Below, one piece after another: positions 49,465 through 62,280 of a DNA stretch of 64,000 nt. The position numbers and the translations under genes are program-made. Location: the NCBI RefSeq assembly GCF_000346465.2, contig NC_034012.1:11537951-11601950 (forward strand), written 5' to 3'. The notes under the pieces are model-generated. The model was not told the origin of the DNA and made no database searches. It saw only the letters and a program-made list of their open reading frames with translations. The stretch's first letter is position 1, and each line of letters starts with the position of its first letter. Source of the DNA: Prunus persica (taxonomy: Eukaryota; Streptophyta; Magnoliopsida; Rosales; Rosaceae).

Positions 49465-50321
49465 CAACTTGCTTGGTTTCCGAGAAAACGTGGGAAAAGT
49501 GAAGTCTTTCTTTCTTAAGACAAAGTTTACCGAGTAACTATATATTAGTTGATGAGTACTGTTACATTAATACACTTTTTTCCCACTGTTTTTGTTTTGT
49601 TTTGTTTTTTTAAATTTACGCTTAAATTTGCTGACCTTTTTGTATCTTTTTTTCTTTGAGTAGCAGAAGAAGAGGCTCAATAGTCGGAATTACATGGGCT
49701 TAAACGGCAGGAGTGGCAAATCTGAGGCTAGTTTACCAATCAACTGTTCTGGTTTTCTCAGATTGAACCCGGAAGCCGGTGGTGGCCAAGTGGTGGGGAG
49801 AAGTACAGCTCACTCGGGCTACCGCAATGATGATCAGGTAGGACAAGCATAAAGTTTAATCTTACATATAAAAGAAGCAAAAAATGTGAGTCTAATATGA
49901 ATATATTTGCTGTGGTAGACTGATGTATTTTCTTTTCTTTTGGTAGTCTGAATATATTTACCCATTTTTAAATTTGATTGAATATACTGATTAAATACTG
50001 CTTTGCTGAATTGCTCATGTAATTTGATTGGTATTGGGTTTGTAGGGGGTAGAGGTTAGGGCAGTGCACAGAAAAGGGAGCTCAGCTGGTGGTGGTATTT
50101 TCATGGAATATGATTTCTTTCCAGCTGCTGGTGGCAAAAGTAGTGAGATGAGAGGAGGCACTTGTCCCAAGGAGCCAGAGATGTGGCAAACAGCAGAAGC
50201 TTCAGTTTCAGTGGGGAGCCATGAAGAACCTTCTGATATTACTGCTTCTAGTTATGGCTATGGAATTGGGGCTGACAGTTATCATAATCCTGTTGATTTG
50301 TCACTCAAGCTTTCATTTTAG
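48760..50321 (+). CDS. SPL/NZZ: SPOROCYTELESS/NOZZLE-type SPEAR transcriptional repressor
   Basis: Three exons, 48760-49383, 49667-49837 and 50046-50321; 356 residues. Features matching Arabidopsis SPL/NZZ in order: an N-terminal MATPMLLMASEQ-type start; a Lys/Ser-rich basic region at 31-54; the SPL motif RGLGVAQLERLRLQDRWKK at 55-73; ELSSIP near 187; CDICCKKK with KRLN at the exon 1/2 junction; EYDFFP in exon 3; and a C-terminal EAR motif DLSLKLSF (349-356). SPL acts in the nucleus as an adaptor, recruiting TOPLESS co-repressors through the EAR motif and inhibiting TCP factors, and is required for sporocyte formation in anthers and ovules. The MATP start and the flanking gene order favour SPL/NZZ over other SPEAR proteins such as TIE1. 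Exon 2 may begin at 49667 or 49670 (tandem acceptor). In Arabidopsis AGAMOUS acts through a downstream CArG-like site; no perfect CC(A/T)6GG is present in 50322-50700. Confidence 0.92.
49426..49460. repeat. (TA)n microsatellite in SPL intron 1
   Basis: About 17 TA units begin 42 bp after the exon 1 donor at 49384. Confidence 0.95.
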
Positions 50322-52410
<2,089 letters not shown>

Positions 52411-53119
52411 TTTATTTTTTAGTATTTATTTATTTTTAACATACGAAATGACCAATTTGCCTTCACATTTAACAGCAACATTGACAAAATGTAACGGTGG
52501 GATCAAATGGGCGATTAAAATAGAGTTTATATACCATTTGGACTAATAATTTAATTTATGGACCAAAATATAAATCGAGTACAAGTTTGAGGACCATTTG
52601 AGTAATTTACCCAATGATTTAATATAAAACATCCAAGTTCCAATCGCAAAAGCCATCGACCCAAATTCCAACCGCAAGGTCTTCTTTTTGTGTTTTTTTG
52701 GTGAGAACTCCATCCAAGTCTTTACAAAACATCTTAGCTAAATAATAAAAAAGTCTTTATAAAATATCATATTCATATCCTTTTTTTTTTACGTCCCCAC
52801 CACACCAAGTCTTTTATTTATTTATAAAGAACTCCAAATCTTTATAAAAACTTATTCATGGATCAAGTCTTGTGCCTTTAAAACGTGCATCTCCGCTAAA
52901 AAATTCCTAAATTTACCCGTGCCCATATCCATTGTTCATGTCCAAGAAAAAAGACATCTTATTCATTATCCATTTTTCCAATTTATAAATTTGTATTAAG
53001 ATGGAAGGTTGTACCACGTACCTAGCCCCCTTTCTCCCCAACATCCATATCGAGTGACTCATTCCTCGATCTCCCCAACCTCACTATTGAGTGATTCATT
53101 CCCTAATCTCCCCCTTATA

Positions 53120-54133
53120 TGTTTTGAGTGTTGTTATTTCCACCTACCTATCTTATTTCCCCACCCACCTTATCTTCAAAATTTTAAAGACAAATTTACC
53201 TATGTGTAAAATGACTTCTAAGGTCATGCAACCCACTTATTCTAGACTTCAATTCCTTAGCTAATTTGTTGACACTTGGACACTAATTTACTCTAAGTTA
53301 ACACTGTTAATTCAAAATAAAAGTTTTTAAAAAAATTAGAAAGAAAAAAAACAAGCAAACAACCACTAGACTACCCACTCGACGCCAAGACAACCAATCC
53401 CCTCCTCACCTCACTGCCAGCCACATCTCTCTCCCAACTGGGCAACTTGAGAAGGAAAGGGTGAGCAGACTACCCACGCGACCAATTGTGTATTAGATGA
53501 CTATATTTCTAACAAATAAGCCAGGTCATTCTTTTACCATTTGATGCACGCAGGTTGTGTTCTTCTAGCCTTGTGTCTAGTCAGTACATAGGCAACCATC
53601 ACACTAGGAGGTAGGCAAAATGTTGAACTACTAAAACAGAAACTCAGAGAGAACCCTAGATACAAACCTTTTAAATCCTTGTTTATTTATTCGTGGATTG
53701 ATTGAAATAAAGAAAGGAGAAGAAGGTTAGATTAGGATTTAGGTGGATTTAGTGGGTTATAACAAAGGTTTGACAGAGGGTTTGAAGCAGTTTCGAAGCT
53801 TTTGTTTAATACAACTGAAGAGGAGGAGGCGGCGGCGGCTTAGCTGGCGGTGGAAGGTACGTGGTTCTTGTTAGGTTGGTGGACTATGCGACGGGTGGCT
53901 GCTAAAACTCTTCTTTTTTTAATTTTCTGTTTTCATTTATTTTTTAATTTTTTGAACTCAACGGTGTTAAGTTAGGGTTAAAAATGTTAAGTGAATGTCC
54001 AGGTATCAAGGGTATTTTAGGGATAATAGTGGGTGGAAAGATAAGATTGTATTTTTTAAAATTTAAATGGTGGGTGTAAAGATAAGGTGGGTAGGAAAAT
54101 AGGACCGGGGGGTGGAAATAGTAGCACTCTATA
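53120..54133. mobile_element. Non-autonomous MULE-like element of about 1 kb
   Basis: The left end (gagtgttgttatttccacc, about 53127) and the complement of the right end (gagtgctactatttccacc) are inverted repeats, with further subterminal matches (cccacccaccttatct). Flanking tatatgtttt and tatatttttc could be a diverged 9-10-bp target-site duplication. The interior holds a GGC-rich patch (53824-53885) unlike its surroundings, possibly captured host DNA. Confidence 0.55.
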
Positions 54134-54418
54134 TTTTTCTTCTCATTTTTTAGTTATTTATTATTTTTTGTAATTTCATCATGTAAAATTCCTTATTTTC
54201 CCTAACATTCAACAGGAAAATTGTCAAAATCAACAAAAATGACTGATAGTGCAATGCAAAACCTTACATGGAAGCCACATAAACGATTATTGACCCTTAA
54301 GATTGAAAATGCATATCGACATATAATTCAGAGACCATTGCTACAATTTAGTCTGTTTATTTATTTATGAAACAAATAACATGATTCGAATTAGGACCCA
54401 AACTTCCTTATAGGAACA

Positions 54419-54590
54419 AAGTTCTATAGTGAGAGTGCCATACATAGACCCCTCATGCGAACTCCTATATTAGTCATATGATCATTTTATTAAATTTAAG
54501 TGAAGTTACTATTCAGATAAATCATGTGGTTAATATGAAGGTCCACATCTATGATTCTTATATGACACTCTCACCATAGAAGAGTCATTC
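54419..54590. mobile_element. Foldback MITE, unit 1
   Basis: The left arm ttctatagtgagagtgccat (about 54421) pairs with the complement of tatgacactctcaccatag (about 54560-54578). Arms are about 25-40 bp with an AT-rich loop. It abuts unit 2. Confidence 0.45.
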
Positions 54591-54727
54591 TATAGTGAAT
54601 GCCTTATATATGGCTCTTAGGTGATGCTCTATCTCTTAACCGTTGGATGAAATTGGTTAGCATGATCTAACGATTAAAAGATAGGACTTCACCTAAGGGC
54701 CATATATAAAGACCTCACAATAGAATT
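54588..54727. mobile_element. Foldback MITE, unit 2 (hairpin of about 140 bp)
   Basis: The left arm (54588-54645) and right arm (54664-54727) are inverted repeats over nearly 60 bp with a loop of about 18 bp. Examples: atatatggctcttaggtga against the complement of tcacctaagggccatatat, and ctctatctcttaaccgtt against the complement of aacgattaaaagatagg. No coding capacity. The transcript could fold as a small-RNA-like precursor. Confidence 0.65.
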
Positions 54728-55119
54728 ATTGCACCATACAACGACTCCCCTCCTTTAATGCGAACTGAAATATAGCTGGTGGGCCTACAAATTGTGTTCT
54801 ATTCTAATGATGTTGAGTTAAAGCAAAAATTGGGCCATAGCTCAATCTACCAGACAATCCGAATCCAAGCCCATTCATCTCAAATAGGAAAAAGAGAAAA
54901 AGGAAAGCGGAAAGAAACAAAACAAGTGTCATTCTGTCTGTGTTGGACTTTGGCATATGCGCATAATAATAAATGATGATAAGGATTTAAGCCCATTTCT
55001 CCACTCGCCCTCTCGTCACTTCCCAACTTTCCCATCCGTTTTCCTTTTCATTTTCCGACTATCCAAACAAACGAACACCGAACAAAACAAAAAAACCTGA
55101 AACCTCTGCAAAAACCCAA
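54728..55119. other. Promoter and leader of the PHOS-type gene
   Basis: Short spacer between the foldback MITE and the start codon at 55120. The last 100 bp is A/C-rich, typical of a plant 5' leader. No upstream ATG lies in the final 140 bp. Confidence 0.4.
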
Positions 55120-57932
55120 ATGAATCATCCTCAGCCCCCTCAACCCCAAGACCCATCGGACCCCCAACTCCCCCACATCAGAATCCACCACCCTAACTCC
55201 CCACGCCACCACCCCAACTCTCCACGTCACCACACCTCATCCGCAGGCTCCGCCGCCACTCCCACCCCCACAGCCGGCGCCCGCCGAAAGCTCGGCGTAG
55301 CTGTCGACCTCTCCGACGAGAGCGCCCATGCCGTCCGCTGGGCCGTCGACCACTACATCCGCCCCGGAGACGCCGTCGTTCTCCTCCACGTCAGCCCCAC
55401 CTCCGTCCTATTCGGCGCCGACTGGGGCTCCGTCGACCTCTCCATCAATACCAACGACGACGTTGACTTCGTCGACAACCACGCCTTAAACGACTCCGTC
55501 AAGCAGAAGAAGCTCGAGAATGACTTTGATGCCTTCACTGCTTCCAAGGCCGCCGATCTCGCCAGGCCCTTGAAGGAGGCTCAGATTCCCTTCAAGATCC
55601 ACATCGTTAAGGACCATGACATGAAGGAGAGGCTGTGCTTGGAGGTTGAGAGGCTAGGGCTCAGTGCCGTGATCATGGGGAGCCGAGGGGTTGGTGCCGC
55701 GAAGCGTGGGAATGACGGTAGGCTTGGGAGTGTGAGCGATTATTGCGTTCATCACTGTGTTTGCCCTGTTGTTGTTGTACGGTTTCCAGATGATGACAAT
55801 GGTGCCGGTGCCGGTGCCGGTGGTTCTGCTGTTGCCCCTGCTGCTGTTGTTGCGGTTAAAGAGGATGAGGAGGAAGAAGCCGTGATCAAGCCAGTGGTAA
55901 AGGACGAGCATCAAAAAGGTTAGGGCTGTTTCGCTGATTCAATTGCTATTAACTTCAAGTTTGGGTCTTTTTTATTAATTGATTAGGATTTAGTTTGTTT
56001 AACTGGCAATTATATCATGTTGGGTATGATTGGCGCACATTACACCCATATGCATATGTCTGTTGGTAGCAATGGGGGTGTATGATTGTTTCATATATCT
56101 GATATGAGAGTTACGAATGGGAACTTTTTCTGTTTAGGAGTTACTGATGCAATTAGATGAGCAATCTAACTTTCTGCAAAGGGAAATTTGAAATTATTAT
56201 ATCAGGTGAGGGCTTGTGCTCCTCATTGTTGTTTTGCTTCCGAAGTATTGTGTACTGCAAATCGTTTCTATTGTATATATTATGGATTTTCAGAACCAAG
56301 GTTGATTAAGCAAAGTTTGATATTTTGCAATGTTCACAACTCATGGCTGCTCCCTGAAGCATCATGAGGTTCTTTGAATGTGAAAAGAATATTTTGAACT
56401 AGATTAGCATGGGCATTTCCTATTTAAGTTTGTTTTTCTTTTAGAGTAGCTTGGTCTTTCCAATCTCCACTATAAGCTGTATGAAATTCTATATACGATC
56501 CTTATGCACATGAGATTTGGCCTGGTTAGCTTTATCACTAAAATATCCTACCCATGAGAATATCCTTTTCTTTTTTCTGCAAAGAAAAACTATTGTTTGG
56601 AATTTTTTTACCCTTTGGTAGTGCTGCCAGATGCTTCGTCTAAATAAAAGCAAGTCCACCTCTTTCTATCATTAAATGTCAGAATATGTTCCCCATGCCA
56701 AAAGTGGTATAACTTTGAAATTTTTTGCATATTTATCATGTGTTTGGGAATATTCATTTGCAAATACGACTTATTTTGCTAGTTGGTCATTTCCTATACC
56801 GCATCTTGCATAGGTCTATGTTCTGTATAAGATTCAGTAGCCTAAGGAGGTTGTTCACATTGCTGGCAACTTTAGTTGTAGGTTCAGTAGGCTAAGAAGA
56901 GGCCAATGCTTACTTAACTAGTTTGCTGCTCATAGTTTGGTAGCTCCCTTGTATTCCCACTCTGCTGGATAGTCCCATGATACTATTTTGAGATGAAAGG
57001 CTTTGCTTATGGACCTAATCAGGGTTCATGTATAATGGTTAAGAATAAAACACTAAGTAGGTTTGTAGGTTTGCTGTTCTTTACATGTCTTGTTGTCAGG
57101 GCCCAACCACATCTTTTTGCACCTATAGAAAGTGATAAATTAATTTTCTGGTGATCCAAATTCTTCCTCCCTGGTTGTTAAAGAGGATAGGTACGCACTA
57201 TCATTGGCTTCTAGAAGTGCTGCTGGCTTATAGTAAGCAGAACATAAGAGTTTGTTTTGTCAGTAAGTTTAACTGATGTGACTGTATGACTCATATCACG
57301 TCATCAGTTAATAAAATGTTCTGGAAGGAAATTCCCAAAGTGACGAAATTTTGTCAAAATGGTTATTCTTAATGGGGTTTGAATTTCCTCTTGTTTTACC
57401 TTTTCGCGTTTCCCTGAGAACATTTTGTACCTGTACCCATGAATCTTTGGTGAGTGTGTTTAGGGTGGTACTACCTGTGTAATCTGTACCCAAGATGGAA
57501 TAAATAAGAACATTTTCTAAATTTTTTTACTCTATACTTGTTGATCCAGCAAAGTATTACGACATTGACATGCATTGTACTGTTTCACACATATTTTACA
57601 ATAAATAATATGCTTTCATTTGTTTTAAGTGACAGCAAATCTTTATAATATAGAATTTTTGCATGATATCAGCTAATGTGTACAGTTTGTTGTCTTCTTG
57701 TTAGTTGTTATTCTAATAGGTTTATGAGCTATGGGACATGTCTCTTCTGTACTGGTTAGTGCAGTGGAGACATTTTAATGTACAGTTTACGTAATCATAT
57801 GAAAAGTGTTTGTTTGTGGATGTTCTTTTCTTTATTTTGGGGTTCTGAACTTTATACTGATCTATAGAGTGAATCTTTGGATTATTTATGTATTCATGAC
57901 ACTATTATTGTTTGTTTTGTGCAGATGCTTAG
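55120..57932 (+). CDS. Universal stress protein, PHOS32/PHOS34 type
   Basis: The main exon is 55120-55918. I propose that the last codons lie in a second exon at 57925-57932, giving QKDA-stop and 268 residues; reading through the donor instead stops at 55923 (267 residues, ending QKG). A Pro/His/Ser-rich N terminus contains two copies of NSPRHH at about residues 25-38, then TPTAGARRK and the USP fold (about 55-225) with VAVDLSDESAHAVRWAVDHY and HVSPTSVLFGADWG. The nucleotide-binding loop includes GSRGVGAAKRG and GSVSDYCVHHC. A Gly/Ala and acidic tail follows. Arabidopsis PHOS32 and PHOS34 are phosphorylated at an N-terminal Ser-Pro by MPK3/MPK6 after flagellin treatment; their biochemical role is unclear. 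The coding region is much more GC-rich than its flanks. Gene order (next to SPL and BBX28) suggests orthology to PHOS34 (At4g27320). Confidence 0.93.
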
Positions 57933-58620
57933 TATGTATTCCTAGTCGTAGTTGAATCCTCTCAAGTACAGGTAAGCATTTGTTGTGCTAAATCTCTCTT
58001 TTTCCTAGATCATAATATGTTGTTGCACTATTGTCGCGACACACATTTTTCAATTGTTTTGGATACTTTTGTATTTTGTTGTGGAAGAGCTTGTATCCAC
58101 GTAGACATAATCACACACATTCGTAAACACTGGTGCCTTTTCTTTCTGTACATTTCCTGCAGCTTTCATTTATTTTTGTTCACAATTTTCATGCAAAATA
58201 GGTGCTGCTTCGTCTGTGTTCAATTTTGTGGTGTTTATGTAGAGTGTGACCAAGTCAACATGGTTTTAAATTGTGCAGTTTGTGTAGATGTCTGAGTCAA
58301 CTGGGATTGGCTGACACGTTGAGTCCAGACTGCAGGAGTCAAGACTGCTTTCTCTCCTCTCCAACAGCTCTTTCTCAAACGTACGAATTTCTGGGAGGAT
58401 AGGAGATGCTATTTGTATGGTGAATGAGGTTTATGGGATTCTGTGAGGCCTTTCCTACTTTGTTCGATTGCTTTGTGACTCATTTGTCTCCCTTTAGTTT
58501 CAAGGATGTACTTGTTGTTGCTTGCTAGTTTGCAAATTTAATTATTAGATCTTTTTGTGTCCAATAATTTTCTCATCAGAATTGCTAGACATGTTTATTA
58601 ATTTGTATGGCTAGACAACC
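57933..58620 (+). other. Probable spliced 3' untranslated region of the PHOS-type gene
   Basis: After the proposed terminal stop at 57932, the sequence reaches a good donor (acag/gtaagc, 57973), and an acceptor-like tttgtgcag/tttgtg occurs near 58280. This suggests a second intron in the 3' untranslated region. No open reading frame with a domain is present. Confidence 0.35.
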
Positions 58621-59155
58621 CTAAATCATTTGGTATGAAAAGGTACTTTCTTTTCTACCATAATTTGGACCGCGTAATATTTTGAAGCCATTCATTTTTC
58701 TCATGTCCATGATTTATTCTGACAATGGAACTTCCTTCTCTTTCTTTCTTCTTTTCCATTTTCTTGAACAAGTAATTGTGTTCCTGAAAAACCAGTGAAT
58801 TTGCTGGCCTTCTCCATGAGGAAAAAGCTAAACGCCATTGGATTTTGGATGTTGTGACGAAGGTAAAATACTGGGGTAGTTAGTGACTGAGTTTGCAGGA
58901 TTCAGATCTATGGTAAAAGATTACCCATATTTGTGTGGGTGACTAACCGTAACAGTTTTTAGATGACTCATGGTATGGTAGAGTGAATGTTGTGGATGAA
59001 AGCAAATTGGTAAAGCATGATGGTACGTGGAAACAAACAGCTACATGCCAAATGCATCCTTATCAACTGAATTTGAATGTTGGGGTATGCAAATATACAT
59101 GCACCTTCTCAAGCCATCAATATCACACAACCTTCCATCTTTTGTGCAGAAACCC
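58621..59155. other. Intergenic DNA
   Basis: Spacer following the PHOS-type gene. I see no gene or recognisable element. Confidence 0.4.
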
Positions 59156-59156
59156 T

Positions 59157-59636
59157 TTGGCTCCGTTTGGTTCATGGAATGAATTTGAGGGGAAATAATT
59201 TCTCATGTCATTTTTCAAGAGATGGGAAATGAAAGATTCCTTTCTCATATTTGGTAATGCTGGGAAAGTAACTTGGAAATATCACTTTATTTCATTTTCT
59301 ACGTTTGTTTTGAGTTGGAATGGAAAACAAAGTTTGTATAAATTTTCAATTATACCTACATTAAATCAAATAAAAAAAATGCATTTAATGATATATTGTA
59401 ATTCTAAATTGTTAATGGGGATAAAATAGTGATGAAAATTGTTTATTTAATATTGGCTCATTTTTCCGAACTTTCTCATAAAGAGGGAAAACAAAACTCA
59501 AGTTGGGAGAATGACTTCACTTTCCCCTTTACTTTTCCATAAGTCAGTCAACGTTCTCATGCTTGGAGTTACCAAACATAAGAACGCAATTGATTTCTCA
59601 TCTCCAAGTCTTCTTTCTCATGAATCAAATAAGGCC
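59157..59636. mobile_element. hAT-like MITE
   Basis: The left end ggctccgtttggttcatgg and the complement of the right end (ggccttatttgattcatga) are imperfect inverted repeats around 480 bp of AT-rich non-coding DNA. The GGC-TTTG-type terminus is common for dicot hAT MITEs. An 8-bp target-site duplication could not be confirmed. Confidence 0.55.
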
Positions 59637-60756
59637 TTATTCCATATCCCATTTGGATATGATCACAGGGATTTGTTGGTTAGCAAAGGCTTCCCCCCCA
59701 TTCACTAATTTATTTTTAAAAAACGAATCGTTTTTGCATTTGGGTTTTGTCTCTTGACGTTGCCCAAATTGTTGGTCAACTTGCATTGCATCACACACAA
59801 CCTAGTCTTTCAACATGGATGTGTGGTGAAAAATCAAATCTCAATCACATCCTTTCGAAGTTTGACTGACAATGAACGCATAAGCTATTTGCTTTAGAAT
59901 AAGGCGATTAAGATTAATCTTATTAATCTTATCTAATCTCCTTGAGAATTGGGTCTTGGGTCTACCCTGTCAATTCATGGAAAAAGTATGTTATCATGGT
60001 AGACTAAGATCCGAATTTCTAAACATGGATGGTAGCTTATCTTCTTTTCAAGAAGATCTATCATCAGTCATCCACGTGCACGTAAGTGATTGTAAATAAC
60101 AAATAAATTATAAGACTCACATGAATACACGCCTCACTATCACGTATTACGTGGACAACTGATGCTAGCATAACTCATTCTTCTTTTCACATGTTGGGGC
60201 TGGCTGGCTCTGCCTCCATCAACTCACGCATCATGTATGAATGTTCCTCGCAAGAACACAATATCCGCAACTAGTACTGTAGTGACAATTGAAAACCAAA
60301 TAATATTATATCCTCCAAGAATTGAAATAAGTCAAAAGCTCAACCAACACAAATAAAACATTTCTATTTCTTCACTAAACAAGCCTCCTCTCCCTCCTCA
60401 TACCATACATTAAAATAAGGAGTTTTGCTATCCCATCAACCACTAGTTCCACGAGTTATCAACTGCCACCACATCTTCTCCATCTCCATTCATTCAATCC
60501 GCGTTTTTTTGGAAAAAATCAACCTGAGGCCCCCACCCACATATAAATTATTTTATTTCTGAGGTTGAGACTTAATTTTGCAAATACACACCAAAATGTC
60601 AACATTAATTAAATTGGAGCGAATCTTAATCTTACATTGATTGGAAAATCAAGGGGTCAAATATTAATTTCATATGGTTATTATGGACAATATCAACATT
60701 CAATCCAACAACTAGCACTATGTATTGTGTGGTTAGGAATTTAAAATGAATTAATA
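59637..60756. other. Intergenic region 3' of the B-box gene
   Basis: Contains the 3' untranslated region of the minus-strand B-box gene (about 60450-60756) and AT-rich spacer. A ccacgtgcacgtaag motif lies near 60072 and a cacgtattacgtgg inverted pair near 60139. No gene is seen. Confidence 0.4.
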
Positions 60757-61527
60757 TCAACGGCTCTGACCATCTCTTCTGGGTTCGCAAATCCCGAGGA
60801 CCGCGGCGGACGCCTGATCATCACCGTCGCTGATCACGTCCGTTTGATTTTGAAGACTCTCAATTGAGCTCACGATCGCCGTTGATCTTAACTCCGCTTC
60901 ACTTGATCTCTCACTCAGTAAACGGTTCTCTTCGCCCGGTCTGGCTCGCTTCAACAGCCTCAGCGAAGCCAACGACGACGTTTCGTCGCATCCCAAATCA
61001 GAATCTGGATCCGCATTCTCTCGCATTCGCTTCGACACCACCAAAAATTCCTCCTCCTCTTCTTCTTCTTCACTACTCGAACAACTCACCGCAGGCGGAG
61101 GCTCTGCCGCCGCCGAATGCGAACTAGACCACGGAACCACCTGATTTTCATCCTCATCATCATCATCATCATCAGCATCATCATCAACATCTTCACCATC
61201 ATGACCACCATCATCATCATCCTCCTCATCATCAAGATCAACATCGTCTTCGTTCTCTGCTTCGCTTTCTTGATCCTCGTACCGCTGAAACTTAATTCCA
61301 CGCCTTTCGACACAAATCTCACATACCGAGACGGTCGGCGTAAGCTTGGGTCCCGAGCCCATCCATGGAGTCGGCAACTGGCATCCATGGCAGAGGAGGT
61401 TCCTCGGGTGCTTCGCCACCAGAAAATTGGCTCCGTGAACTTTCTCATCGCAGTCCCAGCATAACTTCGCCTGGTCCGCCTCGCAGTGAATCCGAGCTCT
61501 CAGTCCACACAGCTCGCACTCTCTCAT
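60757..61527 (-). CDS. BBX28: Single B-box zinc finger protein, BBX28/BBX29 type
   Basis: One uninterrupted exon of 256 residues. A single complete B-box at residues 4-47 has CELC, the paired CWDCD and VHGANFLVAKH, and LLCHGC. The following region keeps the family block LPTPWMGSG and VSVCEIC but not a second zinc site. An Asp/Glu run (about 88-130), an NQVVPW block, a second Glu run (about 152-160) and a basic, Arg-rich tail follow. No CCT domain is present, so it is not a CONSTANS-type protein. Arabidopsis BBX28 (At4g27310) acts in light signalling and flowering, binding HY5 and interfering with its DNA binding. Upstream, five CACGTG motifs suggest control by bZIP/bHLH light regulators. BBX29 (At5g54470) is the paralogue; synteny with PHOS34/SPL/TRM5 favours BBX28. 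The aspartate run derives from a GAT/ATC microsatellite and may vary in length. Confidence 0.92.
   Translation of the reverse strand: MRECELCGLRARIHCEADQAKLCWDCDEKVHGANFLVAKHPRNLLCHGCQLPTPWMGSGPKLTPTVSVCEICVERRGIKFQRYEDQESEAENEDDVDLDDEEDDDDGGHDGEDVDDDADDDDDDEDENQVVPWSSSHSAAAEPPPAVSCSSSEEEEEEEEFLVVSKRMRENADPDSDLGCDETSSLASLRLLKRARPGEENRLLSERSSEAELRSTAIVSSIESLQNQTDVISDGDDQASAAVLGICEPRRDGQSR
61152..61185. repeat. (ATC)n trinucleotide repeat inside BBX28
   Basis: Repeated atc/tca units (encoding Asp on the minus strand) are interrupted by agc and aac, with a second cluster at about 61210-61235. It is the origin of the acidic run in the B-box protein. Confidence 0.85.
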
Positions 61528-61855
61528 TTTCTGCTTGTTCGTTTATCTCTCTCTCAACCGCAGAGCAGAGCAGAGCAAGATATATGGGAGAACTTGCAGC
61601 GTTGCAGTGGGTTACGGAAACAGCCCTCTATTTCAGATTTAATTCCCTAACTTTGTATGTGCCTACGACAGTGGGATCAGGGGTATTTGCGTCTTTCTCC
61701 GGCAAATGAAGCAACTTGGGAAAATATCTTCACCAGTTCCTTCGAAGTTATTAGCTTCTTCTTTACGACATGCCCCGCAGCCGTTTAGTTTTTATACCCT
61801 GCACTGAGGTCCACGCATTTCAAATTCAGTTAACCCACGCCACTCATACAAAGCT

Positions 61856-62206
61856 CACGTGATCAGCACGTGAGAACGCATCGTCCTCCGCGTGGCAATA
61901 GTTTGTTGGCGGACGAGTTGGAATGGTATGTGCGCTCCCCTACAGTCCTATATACTCGGCCTACCACTACAAATTTACAAAGCCAGCATCGACCCAAGAG
62001 CACCACGTGTCGCATAGTTTGGGGAGCGAAAGTTTGCGTGTCTTGGAGCAATTACCGGGCTCAGTCCAGATATTTTCTTTCCTTGGATTCGATGCTGACG
62101 TGGCGGACCCACAGTACAACCTGTGGGCACCTCCGGATTCCAAGTGTCGCCTACGTGGATGGGTCTCACGCCACAAGGGGCCTTGAGGACACGTGACGCC
62201 CACGTG
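61856..62206. promoter_or_regulatory. Cluster of five G-boxes upstream of BBX28
   Basis: Perfect CACGTG hexamers occur at 61856-61861, 61867-61872, 62004-62009, 62190-62195 and 62201-62206, that is 330-680 bp upstream of the BBX28 ATG at 61527. The first two form a near-palindrome (ctcacgtgatcagcacgtgag, less one base at each end). G-boxes bind bZIP (HY5, ABF) and bHLH (PIF) factors. This is the best-supported regulatory cluster in the window. The BBX28 transcription start is not known. Confidence 0.7.
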
Positions 62207-62280
62207 GGCTACGTCTTATGGGTGTTACCTTGGCTTGGGCCCATAGACCCATACCTAATTCTATCCATGCCTCGGCTTTC

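Noticed and set aside
61086..61464. Alternate frames on both strands inside BBX28
   Set aside because: Poly-Met/Ile shadows of the aspartate-coding repeat; the B-box frame is clearly the real one.
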